Assembly (NCBI GenBank): GCA_910585015.1 | Contig: CAJUCT010000106.1 | Location: forward strand, 1 to 5,522 | Direction of reading: 5' to 3' | DNA: 5,522 nt | Source: an uncultured Acetatifactor sp. | GTDB lineage: Bacteria > Bacillota > Clostridia > Lachnospirales > Lachnospiraceae | Part shown: piece by piece, positions 4,324 to 5,522 of the stretch | Layout: every line of letters begins with the position of its first letter | Position numbering within the stretch: position 1 is the stretch's first letter | The notes under the pieces: generated by a model | Databases searched by the model: none | Seen by the model: only the letters and a program-made list of their open reading frames with translations | Told to the model about the DNA's origin: nothing | Made by a program: the position numbers and the translations under genes

Positions 4324-5421
4324 TTAGCGCTCTCCTTCCGTAATATTGCCTTCAAGCAAAAGTTCGTAATAACATATTCTGCCATCGTGATTATCGTACC
4401 CCTCGGCTTTGATCTCAGGCAGACGAGCATTCAAGGCTTCTTTAATTTCTTTTTCAATATTCCGGATATACTTTATCCTCTCGACCGTGTTTCTTACCTC
4501 AGAAATTCCCAGCTGTCTTTCTGCTTCATCAATGCATGTTCCGAGCGCTCTTTGAATATTATAATCTAACCATTCTACCCATGTATATGCCACCCCGAAT
4601 ACACCACTGTATGCCCGAAAACAATTGTCATACGCTTCCAAATACCCGTTAAAGAAGGCAACCATCTTTTCAATGTCCATATTACAGGTTGTAATTCCTG
4701 ACCATTGAAGCGCCAGCTGCAGCGCATGCGATATTGGATTACCGTAGTCAAGGCATTCCAAGTCTATTACCCATGGATTACCGTTATCCCACATAATATT
4801 TTTGGGGTCCATATCTTCGTTGGAGACGCAAATGAGATCCGGCAAAGAAGCTCTTGCTTGATTCAACTCTTTCTCAGCATAGATCAGAAGCTTTTCGTTG
4901 TCAGCCAGAAGAGCAGCAATCTCGTTTTTTTCTTCATTCGCTTTAAGGGTATATTCGTGCCAATGGATCTTACTTAATTCAGGCTCCTGATGGGCAACAT
5001 TCTTCGGATCAATAGCATGAATCCTTCCAAGAATATTACCGGCGGCCTTACACTCATCATTTGAAATATTATTCCAATCAGTAATATGCCCATCTTGCCA
5101 ATTGAATATATAAAAATAGTGTCCATCTACAGTCTGCATTTTTTTACCAAGAACTGTTAGAGCGGGCACGATAGGAATATCCTCTTTTTCCAAAAGACAT
5201 TCAATTTTCTCTGCTCTGTCGAAATTATCATGCACACCTTCTCTTCCCATTATTTCAGGATTAAGATGTTTTACTGCATATATTCCGGACTTTGTTCTTA
5301 CTCTGTACATTCTATGCATAAAACCGCCAGATACTGGTTCAATTGAAAAAATAACAGTTCCAAACCCACATTTTGTCATCAGGGCTGCTATCAATTCGTC
5401 TATTGTATAATCTTTCAACAT
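4324..5421 (-). CDS. APH-like phosphotransferase (aminoglycoside/choline kinase fold)
   Basis: A 365-residue cytoplasmic small-molecule kinase with the aminoglycoside phosphotransferase fold. The N-lobe has a glycine-containing turn (VSGGFMHRMYRV, 30-41) and the ATP-binding lysine K51 in YAVKHL. The hinge region is FYIFNWQDGHIT (103-114). The catalytic loop reads VSNEDMDPKNIMW (199-211): the presumed catalytic base is D203 and the metal-binding Asn is N208, keeping the family's D-x4-N spacing. The usual His of HxD is Asn201. The metal-binding DxD-type segment is IDLECLDYGNP (219-229; D220). The C-terminal half is long and helical. The start is ATG 5421 with GTGAGG (5431-5426) 4 nt upstream. 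The family includes antibiotic kinases but also choline, homoserine and methylthioribose kinases, so the substrate is open. The gene stands alone, transcribed inward from the right terminal repeat, with no clear promoter between them. Confidence 0.85.
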   Translation of the reverse strand: MLKDYTIDELIAALMTKCGFGTVIFSIEPVSGGFMHRMYRVRTKSGIYAVKHLNPEIMGREGVHDNFDRAEKIECLLEKEDIPIVPALTVLGKKMQTVDGHYFYIFNWQDGHITDWNNISNDECKAAGNILGRIHAIDPKNVAHQEPELSKIHWHEYTLKANEEKNEIAALLADNEKLLIYAEKELNQARASLPDLICVSNEDMDPKNIMWDNGNPWVIDLECLDYGNPISHALQLALQWSGITTCNMDIEKMVAFFNGYLEAYDNCFRAYSGVFGVAYTWVEWLDYNIQRALGTCIDEAERQLGISEVRNTVERIKYIRNIEKEIKEALNARLPEIKAEGYDNHDGRICYYELLLEGNITEGER

Positions 5422-5431
5422 TTTTCCTCAC

Positions 5432-5450
5432 TTTGCATGCAAAATTGCAT
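5432..5450. promoter_or_regulatory. Overlapping palindromes before the kinase gene
   Basis: TTTGCATGCAAA (5432-5443) is a perfect 12-bp palindrome. It overlaps a second dyad, ATGCA-aaat-TGCAT (5437-5450). They lie just upstream of the kinase ribosome binding site and 18 nt from the right terminal repeat. The arrangement could be an operator or a leader hairpin. Short AT/GC palindromes also occur by chance, so this is tentative. Confidence 0.3.
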
Positions 5451-5467
5451 CCGAAAATTTCCATTTG

Positions 5468-5521
5468 ATTGTACCAAGCCGCTTACGCGGCAGCAAGTGC
5501 TAAAATATTTTTCCGCTAAAT
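5468..5521. repeat. Right copy of 54-bp perfect inverted repeat
   Basis: Exact reverse complement of 1-54, with its GCCGC-TTAC-GCGGC palindrome at 5478-5491. Homology ends on the inner side at ATTG (5468-5471). The copy starts 46 nt upstream of the kinase start and does not break that gene, unlike the left copy in blaR1. If the kinase has its own promoter, it would have to lie inside or across this repeat. Confidence 0.9.
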
Positions 5522-5522
5522 T

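Noticed and set aside
1..5522. Circular element closed through its end repeats
   Set aside because: The end repeats are inverted, not direct, so simple circularisation through them is not supported.
1..5522. tRNA, rRNA or CRISPR array
   Set aside because: No cloverleaf with a T-arm, no rRNA-like conserved stretch and no regularly spaced direct repeats were found on either strand.

Overview
The window looks like accessory DNA from a gut-type Firmicute, probably a Lachnospiraceae/Clostridia relative. This rests on the BlaI/BlaR1-type regulator pair, strong AGGAGG-type ribosome binding sites, a fragment resembling the VirB4-like ATPase of Tn1549-type integrative elements, and base composition that switches abruptly between modules. 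No sequence search was possible, so the host assignment is inference.

Layout. The window is bounded by a perfect 54-bp inverted repeat (1-54 and 5468-5521). Each copy carries a short hairpin near its inner edge. On the minus strand at the left lie an intact blaI-type repressor gene (697-1083) and, 1 nt downstream, a blaR1/M56 sensor gene that the left repeat cuts inside its HExxH zinc motif. Upstream of blaI is a consensus promoter (TTGACA-17-TATAAT) with a 12-bp palindrome over the -10 box. Back to back with it is a plus-strand promoter that no longer has an intact gene. It points into a decayed stretch (about 1200-1740) holding an orphan fragment of an ABC exporter ATPase and an unrecognised small cysteine-containing reading frame.

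The middle carries two apparently intact plus-strand genes. The first encodes a GNAT acetyltransferase with some resemblance to streptothricin acetyltransferases (1741-2325). The second is a GC-rich Fic-domain gene with its own inhibitory motif and a good intrinsic terminator (2416-3265). Directly after that terminator, 3268-3391 can fold into an 11-bp closing helix around three hairpins and is a candidate structured RNA. Then come the first ~59 codons of a VirB4-like conjugation ATPase, joined to an OmpR-type response regulator that is both frameshifted and 3'-truncated. An 18-bp perfect hairpin follows and probably terminates transcription from both sides. The right end is an intact minus-strand APH-like kinase (4324-5421).

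The genes do not form one pathway. The window reads as a mosaic of mobile-element and resistance-type modules with several deletion joints (near 1207, 1360-1382, 3633 and 4255). The genes that look functional are blaI, the GNAT, the Fic protein and the kinase. The most interesting items are the bounding inverted repeat with its exact break in blaR1, and the possible structured RNA. I see no convincing new multi-gene system.
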